Positions 43,858-52,896 of a stretch of DNA of 64,000 nt are shown here, piece after piece (the first letter of the stretch is position 1; each line of letters starts with the position of its first letter). The notes beneath the pieces were generated by a model. It did not search any database. It had not been told where the DNA came from and saw only the letters and a list, made by a program, of their open reading frames with translations. Source of the DNA: Rhizorhabdus sp049889055 (GTDB lineage Bacteria > Pseudomonadota > Alphaproteobacteria > Sphingomonadales > Sphingomonadaceae); contig NZ_JBLTWO010000001.1 of NCBI RefSeq assembly GCF_049889055.1, positions 682,001 to 746,000 on the forward strand, given 5' to 3'. The translations under genes and the position numbers were made by a program.

Positions 43858-44286
43858 ATGGGGTGGCTGCGGCAAGTCTGGATGCGCGTCGTGCCGATCA
43901 TGCTGATCGGCATGCTGTTCGGCGCGCTCGCACCACAGGGCTTCATGCCACGCGTCGGCGAAAATGGCCTGAGCATCATCCTCTGTTCCGGCAGCGGAGA
44001 CGTGGAAGCGCGGATCGGCAAGGCAGACCCGCTCTACGCCAAGATCGCGGCGATCAAGGCAGCGATGGCGGACGACGCGGATCGGCACGACGGCAACGAC
44101 GAGCAGGCGACCATGCCGCACTGCGCTTTCGCAGGCGCCGCCATGGCCGCGCTTTTGCCAGCGCAGCCGGTCGTGGCGCTGCCGCAGTCCTTCGCAGCGC
44201 TTGCCCCCGAGACGATCACCACTATCGGGCTGAGCCGCCATCGCGCCGCCACGCCGCCCGCCACGGGTCCGCCCCTCCTGATCTGA
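43858..44286 (+). CDS. DUF2946-like small membrane/exported protein
   Basis: 142 aa from ATG 43858. One N-terminal hydrophobic segment (VVPIMLIGMLFGALAPQGF) is followed by a polar region with a single LCSGSG and a MPHCAFAGAA motif. This resembles DUF2946 proteins often found beside TonB receptors and copper genes. It is followed 52 bp later by a TonB receptor. The function is unknown; metal binding by the Cys/His pairs is possible. Confidence 0.6.
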   Translation: MGWLRQVWMRVVPIMLIGMLFGALAPQGFMPRVGENGLSIILCSGSGDVEARIGKADPLYAKIAAIKAAMADDADRHDGNDEQATMPHCAFAGAAMAALLPAQPVVALPQSFAALAPETITTIGLSRHRAATPPATGPPLLI

Positions 44287-44338
44287 CGCTTCGCGCCGGC
44301 GCTTTGCCGGCCCAACGCTCTCAGTTCAGGACATCAAG

Positions 44339-46465
44339 ATGCGCATTCACGCAAGGACCTGCGCCGCCCTTCTGGGCGGAACCCTCTGTGCCACAGTCTC
44401 CTTTCCGCTCGCCGCCCAGGGCATCGGGCAGCGGCAGGACGCCATCATCGTCACCGGCACCAAGCCGGGTACGCCAACTGCCCCCTCCGCCGAGCAGGCG
44501 CGCAAGACGCTCGAGCGCATTCCGGGAGCCATCGGTTTCGTCGAGGACGACGTCTTTGCCGACGACTTCGCCCAGAGCATCGGCGATACGCTCGCACTGA
44601 CACCCGGCGTCTTCGCCGACACGAGCGCGCAGCGCGAGAGCCGCATCTCGATCCGCGGTTCGGGCCTGAACTCCGGCTTCGAACGGCGCGGCCTGACCGT
44701 GCTGCGCGACGGCGTGCCGATCAGCCGGGCGAGCGGCAGCACCGAGTTCCAGGAGGTCGATCCGTTGACCATCCGCTATCTGGAGGTGTTCAAAGGCGCC
44801 AATGGTCTGCGCTATGGCGCGGCGTCACTGGGCGGCGCGGTCAATGTCGTCAGCCCGACCGGACGCACCGCGCGAGCCCCCTTCACGGCCAAGGTCGAGG
44901 GCGGCAGTTTCTCGACGCTGCGCGCCAACATGTCGCTGTCGGGCGTGTCGGGCGACGTCGACTATTATGGCGGGATCACGGGCCTGCGCACCAACGGCTA
45001 TCGCGAGCATAGCGATGTGCGCAGCGTCTACGGCCATGGCAATATCGGCTGGCGGGTCAGCGACAGCGTCGAAACCCGCTTCTTCGTGACCGCGCTCAGT
45101 GACAATTTCGAGCTGGCCGGATCTCTCCGGCTTGCCGACGCGCTGGCCAATCCGAAGGCAGCCGGACGGCCGGTGCAGATCGGCCCGTTCTTCCCCGGCG
45201 GTCCGGTCACCGTCCTCGATCCGGGGCCGGTCGCGGACGACTGGGATCGCAATCTCGACGTCTATCGCGTCTCCAATCTCACTGCGATCGACCTTGACCT
45301 CGCCAAGCTCGAACTGGGCGGCTGGTATGCGAAGCGCATCCTCGACCATGCGATCACGCGTTTCGCGGGCATCATCGCGCAGAATGAAGACGAAGTGGGC
45401 GTGTCCACGCGCCTGACCGGCACTTTCGCCTTCCTCGGCGGCGAGAGCAGTTGGACGCTCGGCGGCAGCTACGCCTACGCAACCAACGACGCGAAGACCT
45501 ATGCGAACCTATCGGGCAAGCGCGGCGCGCTTCGGACGCGATCGGACCAGGATTCCTCGATGGTCATTGTCTATGGCGAGGCGCAGCTGGCGCTGGCCCC
45601 GATGCTCGATGCGGTGCTGGGCGGGCAATATGCCCGGGCGACGCGCGATGTCGACGGCAAGCTCGCCACCGTCAGCGGCCGCCGCAGCTACGAACAGTTC
45701 AACCCCCGCATCGGCCTCATCGCCGATCTCGGCGGCAGCGCCCAGCTTTACGGCAATGTCAGCCGCAGCTTCGAACCGCCGAGCCTGGCCGACGTGACCT
45801 CGGGCGGGACCGCTCCCTTTGCGCCGCTCGATCCGCAGCGTGCGACGACCTTCGAAATCGGCACCCGTGGACAGAAGGGTGTCATCGCCTGGGACATCGC
45901 CATCTATCGCGCTGACGTCGAAAATGAGTTTGTCGACGTCGCGATCAACAATGGCGCGTCCTCGGTTACCGGCAATGCGAAGCGGACGCTGCACCAGGGC
46001 ATCGAGCTGGGCGTCGACCTGTTCGTCGCGCGGGACCTGCTCGAATCCCGGGGACAGACATTGCGGCTGAGCACGGCCTATACCTTCAACGATTTCCGCT
46101 TCCGGGGCGACGCCGCCTATGGGAACAACCGGCTGCCGGGCGTTCCGCGCCACGTCGTGATTTCGGAAGTTCGCTTCGATCAGAAAGAGCGCTTCTACGT
46201 CTCGGCCAACCTCCGCTGGATCCTCGACGGGCCCTGGTCGGACTATGCGAATACCGAACGCGCGCCCGGCTATGAGCTGGTCGGGCTGACGGCAGGCGTC
46301 AACCTGACCGAGCGGCTGAAGCTGTTCGGATCGGTCGAGAATCTGTTCGACGTGCGCCACATCTCGAACGTCGCGACCGCAGGCAATCAGTCGAGGGAAA
46401 GGCTGGCCATCTACACGCCCGGCCAGGGCCGCGCACTCTATGCCGGCCTGAGCATCGGCCTCTGA
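44339..46465 (+). CDS. TonB-dependent receptor (FecA-like)
   Basis: 708 aa with a signal peptide ending around FPLAAQG. The plug starts at QDAIIVTGTKPG, and ISIRGSGLNSGFERRGLTVLRDG with VFKGANGLRYGAASLGGAVN are receptor signatures. The C-terminal barrel ends GRALYAGLSIGL. It lies between the DUF2946-like and PepSY genes, a pattern typical of metal or siderophore uptake loci; the ligand is not determined. No Fur box was recognised upstream. Confidence 0.92.
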   Translation: MRIHARTCAALLGGTLCATVSFPLAAQGIGQRQDAIIVTGTKPGTPTAPSAEQARKTLERIPGAIGFVEDDVFADDFAQSIGDTLALTPGVFADTSAQRESRISIRGSGLNSGFERRGLTVLRDGVPISRASGSTEFQEVDPLTIRYLEVFKGANGLRYGAASLGGAVNVVSPTGRTARAPFTAKVEGGSFSTLRANMSLSGVSGDVDYYGGITGLRTNGYREHSDVRSVYGHGNIGWRVSDSVETRFFVTALSDNFELAGSLRLADALANPKAAGRPVQIGPFFPGGPVTVLDPGPVADDWDRNLDVYRVSNLTAIDLDLAKLELGGWYAKRILDHAITRFAGIIAQNEDEVGVSTRLTGTFAFLGGESSWTLGGSYAYATNDAKTYANLSGKRGALRTRSDQDSSMVIVYGEAQLALAPMLDAVLGGQYARATRDVDGKLATVSGRRSYEQFNPRIGLIADLGGSAQLYGNVSRSFEPPSLADVTSGGTAPFAPLDPQRATTFEIGTRGQKGVIAWDIAIYRADVENEFVDVAINNGASSVTGNAKRTLHQGIELGVDLFVARDLLESRGQTLRLSTAYTFNDFRFRGDAAYGNNRLPGVPRHVVISEVRFDQKERFYVSANLRWILDGPWSDYANTERAPGYELVGLTAGVNLTERLKLFGSVENLFDVRHISNVATAGNQSRERLAIYTPGQGRALYAGLSIGL

Positions 46466-46484
46466 CAGCGAAGGGAACAGCATC

Positions 46485-48059
46485 ATGGCAAGCAAGACGA
46501 AGATCGCGCGCTGGTCCTTCAGCAAGCATCAGTGGCTGGCACTGGTTGGCGGGATCAGCCTCCTCCTGTGGGGACTGTCCGGGCTGACGCACATCGCCAT
46601 GGTGCTGTTCGGCCCGCAACAGGCGCAGTTCATGCCGCCGCGCGCGCCGCTGGACCTTCAGGGGGCGCCACCGGTGGCCGACATGCTCGGTCGGGCCGGC
46701 CTGAGCCAGGCCGTCGCGGTCCGCACGGTGCCCTATGACGGCCGGAGCCTGCTTCAGGTGACCACCGATCCGCGTGCCGAGCGCCGTTACTTCGATCCGG
46801 CGTCGGGCGCCGAATTGCCGGGGCAGGATGCCCGCCAGGCCGAATATCTGGCGCGCTACTTTCTGAAGGAGGAGCGGCCGATCAGCTCGATCACGCTCCA
46901 GACCGGGTTCGACGCCGACTATGGCTGGGTCAACCGGCTGCTGCCGGTGTGGAAGATCCGCTTCGCCGGCGACGACCGGCTCACCGCTTATGTCCACACC
47001 GAGACGAGCAGCCTCGCCGCTGTCAACAACCGCACCAAGGGCTGGCTGCAGACGATATTCCGCGCGCTGCACAGCTGGGAATGGGTTCCGCCGTCGATGA
47101 CGTGGCTGAAGGTCGTCGTCGCGGGCGCGATGGTCGGCAGCCTGGCCGCGCTCGCGCTGACCGGTATCGCCATGCTCGTGACGGTCCGGCGCAAGAAGCG
47201 GCTGCCGGGGGCGAAGGGCTGGCACCGCGTCGCAGGATATGTTCTCGCCCTGCCGCTGATCATGTTCTCGCTGAGCGGCATCTATCATCTGGTGCAGGGG
47301 GCGATCGCCCCGCCCGCCGGGCAGATGCGGATGGCGGCGCCCATCGACCTGAGCCAGGGACGCTTCCCGATTGGCGCGCAATGGTCCGAGCTGACCCGGG
47401 GCCTGAAGGTCGACTCGCTGTCGCTGGTCGAGGGTGCGGGCGGGCGTCCGCTCTATCGCCTGGGCCTGGCACGCGACGAGGCGATGCCGAAGGGCGAGCA
47501 TGACCATGGCGCAGCACCTGCCGCCAAAGGCGATCATGCCGGCCATGGCGATCATATGGGCCATGCCATGCCGAAGACCGCGATCGAAATCCGGGCCGCG
47601 CGCTTCGAGGGCGTCCAGCCGACCGGCCCGGCGCTCTACATCGATGCGCAGACCGGCGCGGCCGCGCCACAGGGCGATCGCGAGCTCGCCCGGATGCTGG
47701 CCACCCGCTATGCTGGCGTAAGCGAGGACAAGATTAGCGACATGCGGCTCATCACCCGCTTCGGCCCCGACTATGATTTCCGCAACAAGCGCCTGCCCGT
47801 CTGGCGGGTCGACTATGCCGCGCCGGTCAATGCGACCCTGTTCGTCGACACTGCGACCGGGGCGCTGGCCGACCGGGTCGAGCATTGGCAGCTGCCCGAG
47901 CGCTATGTGTTCAGCTTCATCCACAAGTGGAACTTCCTGTTCCCGCTGGGCAAGATCGGAATGAATGCCGTTGTCGGTGGGTTCATGATCGCGCTGCTGA
48001 TCTTCATGGGCGTGATCGGGCTACAGCTTTATCTGCGCCTGCGCCGCGCCCGGCGCTGA
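46485..48059 (+). CDS. PepSY-associated membrane protein with His-rich segment
   Basis: 524 aa with membrane helices near the N terminus (LVGGISLLLWGLSGLTHIAM), two in the middle and one at the end (MNAAVVGGFMIALLIFMG-like). A His-rich stretch lies at about 338-363 (GEHDHG, GDHAGHGDHMGHAM) in the periplasmic loop, likely metal-binding. PepSY-TM proteins beside TonB receptors are implicated in ferric-siderophore reduction or metal transfer; here 20 bp separate it from the receptor gene, so they form an operon. Confidence 0.82.
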   Translation: MASKTKIARWSFSKHQWLALVGGISLLLWGLSGLTHIAMVLFGPQQAQFMPPRAPLDLQGAPPVADMLGRAGLSQAVAVRTVPYDGRSLLQVTTDPRAERRYFDPASGAELPGQDARQAEYLARYFLKEERPISSITLQTGFDADYGWVNRLLPVWKIRFAGDDRLTAYVHTETSSLAAVNNRTKGWLQTIFRALHSWEWVPPSMTWLKVVVAGAMVGSLAALALTGIAMLVTVRRKKRLPGAKGWHRVAGYVLALPLIMFSLSGIYHLVQGAIAPPAGQMRMAAPIDLSQGRFPIGAQWSELTRGLKVDSLSLVEGAGGRPLYRLGLARDEAMPKGEHDHGAAPAAKGDHAGHGDHMGHAMPKTAIEIRAARFEGVQPTGPALYIDAQTGAAAPQGDRELARMLATRYAGVSEDKISDMRLITRFGPDYDFRNKRLPVWRVDYAAPVNATLFVDTATGALADRVEHWQLPERYVFSFIHKWNFLFPLGKIGMNAVVGGFMIALLIFMGVIGLQLYLRLRRARR

Positions 48060-48074
48060 GGACGGGAAGGGGGC

Positions 48075-48926
48075 TCAGCCGGCAATCCGGATGAGCCCCT
48101 CCTGCGCGACCGAGGCGACGACGCGCCCTGCCCGGTCGAAGATGGTGCCCCGCCCCAGTGTCCGCGCACCGCCGGCATAGGGGCTGTCCATAGCGTAGAG
48201 CAGCCAGTCGTCGGCGCGAAAGCGCTGATGGAACCAGATGGCATGGTCGAGGCTGGCATCCTGCAGGTCGTGCGCCGACCAGCTGATGCCGAGCGGCAAC
48301 AACCCCGTATGCATGATGTAGAGGTCGGAGGCGAAGGCCAGCATCCGCTGATGCTCGGCCGGATCGTCGCCCATCGGATCGCGCAGGCGGAACCAGAAGG
48401 AGCGGCGCGCGCGCGCGCGGGGCGGATCGATCGTCACGAAGGGCTCGACCGCGCGATAGTCGATGCCGATGTCCCGATCCCAGAAGACGATGCGGTGCGG
48501 CGGCATGTACGGCAGCGCGGCGGCAATGACCTCATCCTGCGGAACGATCGATTCAGGATCGGGCACGTCGGGCATGATGGCGCCGTGCGTTGCCCCCTCC
48601 TCCGCCACATGAAAGGATGCGGACATGGTCAGGATCAGTATGCCCTCCTGCCGCGCCTCGATCCGTCGCGCCGAGAAGCTGCGCCCATCGGCGTCGCGCA
48701 AGACCGTGAAATCGATCGGCTGGTCGGTCCGCCCGGCGCGGACGAAATAGGCGTGGCAGCTATGAGCGAGCTTTTCGACCGACACCGTCGACTGCGCCGC
48801 CGCCAGCGCCTGAGCGAGGACCTGGCCGCCATAGAGCCGGAACAGCGGGCCGCCCGACGCCGGCGCGCGCAAGGCGCCGTCGGACCCTTCGCCGAAGTCG
48901 AACAGCTCCGAAAATCTGTGTCTCAC
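48075..48926 (-). CDS. tesB: acyl-CoA thioesterase II (TesB type)
   Basis: 283 aa with two hot-dog domains. GGPLFRLYGGQVLAQALAAA is the N-terminal TesB signature, and DHAIWFHQRFRADDWLLYAM with SPYAGGARTLGRGTIFDRAG the C-terminal one. It hydrolyses acyl-CoA thioesters. It is divergent from the MaoC gene (86 bp between starts) and lies at the edge of the catabolic block. Confidence 0.9.
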   Translation of the reverse strand: MRHRFSELFDFGEGSDGALRAPASGGPLFRLYGGQVLAQALAAAQSTVSVEKLAHSCHAYFVRAGRTDQPIDFTVLRDADGRSFSARRIEARQEGILILTMSASFHVAEEGATHGAIMPDVPDPESIVPQDEVIAAALPYMPPHRIVFWDRDIGIDYRAVEPFVTIDPPRARARRSFWFRLRDPMGDDPAEHQRMLAFASDLYIMHTGLLPLGISWSAHDLQDASLDHAIWFHQRFRADDWLLYAMDSPYAGGARTLGRGTIFDRAGRVVASVAQEGLIRIAG

Positions 48927-49012
48927 GCGATCCAGCCCCGCTTATGTCCGGCGGACAGCCTTGGCAAAAGCCGCCGTCCGGGGGAAAGAGAAAAACGAAC
49001 AGGAGAGCCCCG

Positions 49013-49525
49013 ATGTCCGAACCCGCCGCCTTCACCCCCGTGCGCCCGACGCGCTGCTTCGAGGATCTTGCGGTGGGTGAACGGCGCGTGTCGGCGCCGC
49101 GCACCGTGACCCGCGAGGAGATGCTGGACTTCGCCCGCCAATGGGACCCGCAATGGTTTCACAGCGACGCCGATCTCGCCACCCAGTCGGTGTTCGGCGA
49201 GGTGATCGCATCGGGCATCCACGTCCTGGCGCTGTGGCGTCAGATGGACCACGAGATCAATTCGGACATCGATTTCGTCTGCGGCATCGGCTGGGACGAG
49301 TTCCGGCTGAAGAAAGCCGTGCGCGCGGGCGACACGATCCACGTCACTTCGGAGATCGTCGAACTGCGCCCGTCGACCTCGCGCGAGGACCGGGGGACCG
49401 CCATCACCCGCTATGCCGTGATCAACCAGCGCGGCGAGGAGGCGGTCAGCTTCACCAGCATCAATCTGGTCTATACGCGGTCCGGCCGGAACAGCCGCGA
49501 GGCGAGCGCATCGGCCTCGGCATAG
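49013..49525 (+). CDS. MaoC family dehydratase
   Basis: 170 aa from ATG 49013 (AGGAG upstream). It is a single hot-dog domain with EEMLDFARQWDPQWFHSDADLA and SVFGEVIASGIHVLAL, the hydratase-type signature with D and H. It probably hydrates an enoyl-CoA. Its 3' end overlaps the azoreductase-like gene by 55 bp on the opposite strand. Confidence 0.85.
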   Translation: MSEPAAFTPVRPTRCFEDLAVGERRVSAPRTVTREEMLDFARQWDPQWFHSDADLATQSVFGEVIASGIHVLALWRQMDHEINSDIDFVCGIGWDEFRLKKAVRAGDTIHVTSEIVELRPSTSREDRGTAITRYAVINQRGEEAVSFTSINLVYTRSGRNSREASASASA

Positions 49526-50103
49526 GCCGTCGCCATGACCGGCTCCACAGCTTCCGGCGGACCGAAGGTCGGCTTGACGTGGATCGTTTCGATATCGGTG
49601 ACGCCGATGAAGCCCAGCCAGCCGGTCAGGAAAGCGTGCTGATGGTCGAGCGCCGCCATCGGCCCGCCGGGGCGAATGTCCAGCGCGCCCGAGGTGATGA
49701 GCACCGCCTTGCGGCCCGCCGCCAGCCCCTCGCCCTGCCCGTCGACCACGCGGAAGCTCATGCCCGGCTGGGTGACAAGATCGACATAGTGCTTGAGCGG
49801 ATAGGGAATGCCGAAATTCCACATCGGCACCGTCATCACCCAGCCGTCGAAGGACAGGAAATGCTCGATCAGCCGGCCGATCGCACCCCATTGCGCCTCG
49901 ACCGACGGATCGACCGCCTCACCCGCGATCAGCGCATAGCGCCCTTCGATCGTCGCGCCGTCGAAGGCCGGAAGCTCGGCCTCGAACAGGTTGAGATACT
50001 CGACCTCGATGTCCGGACGCTGCGCCAGCAGCCGCTCGGCGACCATGTTCGAGCGCGAGCGGGGCCCGCGAGGGCTGGCGTCGAGGTGCAACAGCTTAGG
50101 CAT
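49471..50103 (-). CDS. azoR: FMN-dependent NADH-azoreductase-like flavoprotein
   Basis: 210 aa. A flavodoxin-like fold: LLHLDASPRGPRSRSN (FMN phosphate loop), TVPMWNFGIPYPLKHYVDLV, diagnostic for AzoR, and SGALDIRPGGPMAALDHQ. AzoR-type enzymes reduce quinones and azo compounds with NAD(P)H. In this block quinone reduction during aromatic degradation is likely. Its start overlaps the ferredoxin stop by 8 bp. Confidence 0.87.
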   Translation of the reverse strand: MPKLLHLDASPRGPRSRSNMVAERLLAQRPDIEVEYLNLFEAELPAFDGATIEGRYALIAGEAVDPSVEAQWGAIGRLIEHFLSFDGWVMTVPMWNFGIPYPLKHYVDLVTQPGMSFRVVDGQGEGLAAGRKAVLITSGALDIRPGGPMAALDHQHAFLTGWLGFIGVTDIETIHVKPTFGPPEAVEPVMATAYAEADALASRLFRPDRV

Positions 50104-50410
50104 CGGGCATCTCCACCAGAACGTCGTCGCCCTCGATACTGACCGGGAAGACGGTGATCGGCTTGCGCGTCAGCGTGCCGTTCGGCTCGCCGGTGCGCAT
50201 GTCGAAGCGCACCCCGTGAAGCGGGCAGAAGATGTGCGGCCCCTTCACCTTGCCGCCCTCGAGATGGGCAAGCGCGTGGCTGCACATATTCTCCACCGCG
50301 AACACCCCGGCGGCGGTGCGGCAGAGCAGTACCGATGTGCCGCAGGCGTCGAACGCCTTGTTGCCCCCTTCCGGGACCTCCGCCAGGGCGGCGACGCGCT
50401 GGAGCGCCAT
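50096..50410 (-). CDS. Rieske-type [2Fe-2S] ferredoxin
   Basis: 104 aa from ATG 50410, overlapping the acyl-CoA dehydrogenase stop (ATGA). Rieske ligands are C43-x-H45 (CSHALAHLEGG) and C62-x2-H65 (CPLHGVRFD). It should pass electrons to the Rieske oxygenase encoded just upstream at 51592-52812. No ferredoxin reductase is present in the block. Confidence 0.93.
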   Translation of the reverse strand: MALQRVAALAEVPEGGNKAFDACGTSVLLCRTAAGVFAVENMCSHALAHLEGGKVKGPHIFCPLHGVRFDMRTGEPNGTLTRKPITVFPVSIEGDDVLVEMPDA

Positions 50411-51570
50411 CAGCGCCTCTGGTCGAAGCGCCGGCCGAGCAGCGCGGAGGCGATGTTGACCTTCTGGATGTCGATCGCACCACCGGCGATGCCCCAGCCC
50501 CAGCTGTCGCGCAGCCGGCGTTCCATCGGGAAATCCTTGGAATAGCCATAGGCGCCCATCAGCTGGACGGCGTCGCCGGCCACTTCGCGTGCGATCGAAT
50601 TGGCGAAGCATTTGGCGGTCGAGCTGTCGAGGATCGACGGCAGGCCATCCTCGGCATTCGCCGCTGCGCGCCAGATCAGCAGCCGGGCCGCGTCGACCTT
50701 CATGTGCATTTCGGCGAGCTTCAGCTGGACCGCCTGGAACTCGACGATCGGCTTGCCGAACTGGCGGCGTTCCTGGACATAGGCGGTCACGTCCTCGAGC
50801 GCGCCCGATGCCTGACCGAGCGCCATGGTGGCATTGCCGCAGCGTTCGAGGTCGAAGGTCTCCATCAGCTTCTTGAAGCCGCCGGCCGGCACGACGATGT
50901 TGTCGAGCGGGATTTCCACATCGTCGAAATTGAGGTCGGCCGAGGGCACGCCGCGGAAGCCCATCAGCTGCTCGTTCGGTCCGAAGGTGAAGCCGGGCGT
51001 GTCCTTCTCGACCAGCACCGCGCCGATCGCCTTGGGCCCCGGATCGTCGGACAGGCGACAATAGACCAGATAGGCATCGGCATGGCCGCCGCCCGAGCAC
51101 CAGCGCTTGGTGCCGTTGAGGACGAGCTTGTCGCCCTTGACCACACCCTTGGTCTTAAGGTCGGTCAGCGCCGAGCCGGCATCCGGCTCGGACATGCCGA
51201 TCGCGACGACCATCTCGCCCTTGCAGACGGCGGGGACGATGCGCTGCTTCAGGCTGTCCGAGGCGAAATGCTCGATCGCCCGCACCGGGCCGACCGAGGA
51301 TTCGAAGATCGGGAAGGCGACCGCCGAGGAAATCTTGGCGAACTCCTCGAGAACGATCAGCGCCTCGAGATTGCCGAGACCGAGACCGCCCAGTTCGGCC
51401 GGCACGTTGATGCCGAGAAAGCCCATCTCGGCGAAGCGATGCACGAGCTCATGGCTCGGCGGCTTGTTGTCGCGCTCGCATTCCGCAGCGATGGCCGGCA
51501 GTTCGGCGCGCGCGAAGGTCCTGGCGGCCTCGCGCAGTTCCTCCTGCTCGGGCGTGAGCCTGAAATCCAT
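50410..51570 (-). CDS. acyl-CoA dehydrogenase
   Basis: 386 aa, usual length. Features: an N-terminal helical part (LTPEQEELREAARTFARAE), FAD-binding VVAIGMSEPDAGSALTDLKT, and a C-terminal domain with MQVLMGA-type QLMGAYGYSKDFPMERRLRDSW. It oxidises an acyl-CoA to the enoyl-CoA, fitting with the MaoC hydratase and thioesterase. It starts 21 bp downstream of the Rieske oxygenase stop. Confidence 0.93.
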   Translation of the reverse strand: MDFRLTPEQEELREAARTFARAELPAIAAECERDNKPPSHELVHRFAEMGFLGINVPAELGGLGLGNLEALIVLEEFAKISSAVAFPIFESSVGPVRAIEHFASDSLKQRIVPAVCKGEMVVAIGMSEPDAGSALTDLKTKGVVKGDKLVLNGTKRWCSGGGHADAYLVYCRLSDDPGPKAIGAVLVEKDTPGFTFGPNEQLMGFRGVPSADLNFDDVEIPLDNIVVPAGGFKKLMETFDLERCGNATMALGQASGALEDVTAYVQERRQFGKPIVEFQAVQLKLAEMHMKVDAARLLIWRAAANAEDGLPSILDSSTAKCFANSIAREVAGDAVQLMGAYGYSKDFPMERRLRDSWGWGIAGGAIDIQKVNIASALLGRRFDQRR

Positions 51571-51591
51571 GATAACCCCTCCCAGAAAAGT

Positions 51592-52812
51592 TCAGCGCGT
51601 GACCCAGTCGTGCAGCACCTGCTCGACCCGCGCATCGGCCGGCACGCGGTTCAGACCGATGCGACGGTCGAGTTCCTCATGCCAATGATAGATGCGCCGC
51701 TCCTGATAGTTGAGCGGCATGCCCCGGAAGCCGTCACTCTCCAGCGATTCCTGGATCTGCGGGGCATATTGGAGATCCTCATAGAGAATCCGCGTCCAGT
51801 TATCGATCCGCGTTTCCCACATCGGATGGGGGTTGGCGGGATCGTGATCCGGGCCGATCCAGCTCGACACGACGCGCGAGGTCTTGGGGCCGGTCGGCCA
51901 GAATTGCAGGATCGGGATGCCGCTGTCGGACGGCGGCATCACGAAATTGGGATAGATGTGATAGCTGACGTTGTTGTTCGCCGGCAGGTCGGTCACCGTC
52001 GGGATCTTCGGCATGCCGATCGTGCCCGGATCCTTCCAGTCGGGACGCGCATTGGGCGTCACCATCCGGCTATGCCCGTTCGGCCAGAGCGTCACGATCA
52101 TGCCGCGATGGTCAAGAAAGCGGTCGACCGTTTTCTGGTGGATCGACTTGATGTGATAGACTTCGAGAAATGCGTCGAGCAGCACCTTCACATTGCAGCC
52201 GACGTCGTAGCTGCGGCTGTCGACGAGGCGCAGATTGTCGAGCTGGAACTGGTCGAGCTCCTTCGCCATCGGGCCGATATGATCGAGCAAAGGCTGCGCC
52301 TCGGGATCCTCGTTGACGAAGATCAGGCTGCCGAGCCGCTCGCAGCGGACGGGGACCAGGGAGCGACAGGAAAAGTCGAGATCGACGAAGTCGCGCCGGT
52401 CGCGCACGGCGGTCAGCTTGCCGTCGAGCGTGTAGCTCCAGCCATGATAGCCGCAGACGAAGCCGCGCGATTCGCCAGCATCCTCGGTGACCAGCGGCGC
52501 GCCGCGATGCTGGCAGGTATTGTAGAAGGCCCGAATCTCGCCGCCCAGATCGCGGACGATGATGATCGGTGAGCCGGTGTTTCGGGTCAGGAACCAGCTG
52601 CCCGGATTGGGCGCCTGGTCGACATGGCCGGCATAGAGCCAGGCCTTTTTCCACATCGAGTCCTTCTCGAGCGCAAGAAACTCGGGATCGACATAGCGCT
52701 TGCCGGGGATGTCCGGCAGGCTGGGAAAGCCCTCGGGGGCGGCCTTGCGGCCCCGTTCGAAGTCCATCCGTGCGTAATCTTCCACCGCACTGCCGCGACT
52801 GATACCGTCCAT
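51592..52812 (-). CDS. Rieske aromatic-ring-hydroxylating oxygenase, alpha subunit
   Basis: 406 aa from ATG 52812; the open frame extends further upstream but with no signal. The Rieske ligands are C100-x-H102 and C120-x2-H123 (CQHRGAPL ... CGYHGWSY). The mononuclear iron motif is E217-x2-H220-x4-H225 (FLEVYHIKSIH). It is the first gene of an operon with acyl-CoA dehydrogenase, Rieske ferredoxin and azoreductase-like genes. The operator-like site at 52875-52896 lies upstream. It is not closely similar to the other oxygenase at 22897 apart from the ligand motifs. The substrate is unknown. Confidence 0.92.
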   Translation of the reverse strand: MDGISRGSAVEDYARMDFERGRKAAPEGFPSLPDIPGKRYVDPEFLALEKDSMWKKAWLYAGHVDQAPNPGSWFLTRNTGSPIIIVRDLGGEIRAFYNTCQHRGAPLVTEDAGESRGFVCGYHGWSYTLDGKLTAVRDRRDFVDLDFSCRSLVPVRCERLGSLIFVNEDPEAQPLLDHIGPMAKELDQFQLDNLRLVDSRSYDVGCNVKVLLDAFLEVYHIKSIHQKTVDRFLDHRGMIVTLWPNGHSRMVTPNARPDWKDPGTIGMPKIPTVTDLPANNNVSYHIYPNFVMPPSDSGIPILQFWPTGPKTSRVVSSWIGPDHDPANPHPMWETRIDNWTRILYEDLQYAPQIQESLESDGFRGMPLNYQERRIYHWHEELDRRIGLNRVPADARVEQVLHDWVTR

Positions 52813-52874
52813 CGATCCTGTCCCGCCGGTCCTTGTGATCTCTCGATTGACTCGCCCTAACACAGCTGCGCATA

Positions 52875-52896
52875 AAAACAATCATGAATGATTTTT
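52875..52896. promoter_or_regulatory. operator-like palindrome at divergent promoter, overlapping the TIM-barrel start
   Basis: AAAACA-AT-CATG-AA-TG-AT-TTTT, containing the palindrome AATCAT-GA-ATGATT (52880-52893). It shares AAAACAnnCATGnnTG with the sites at 22754 and 55558. It covers the ATG of the gene starting at 52884 and sits about 63 bp upstream of the divergent Rieske gene. Confidence 0.65.
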
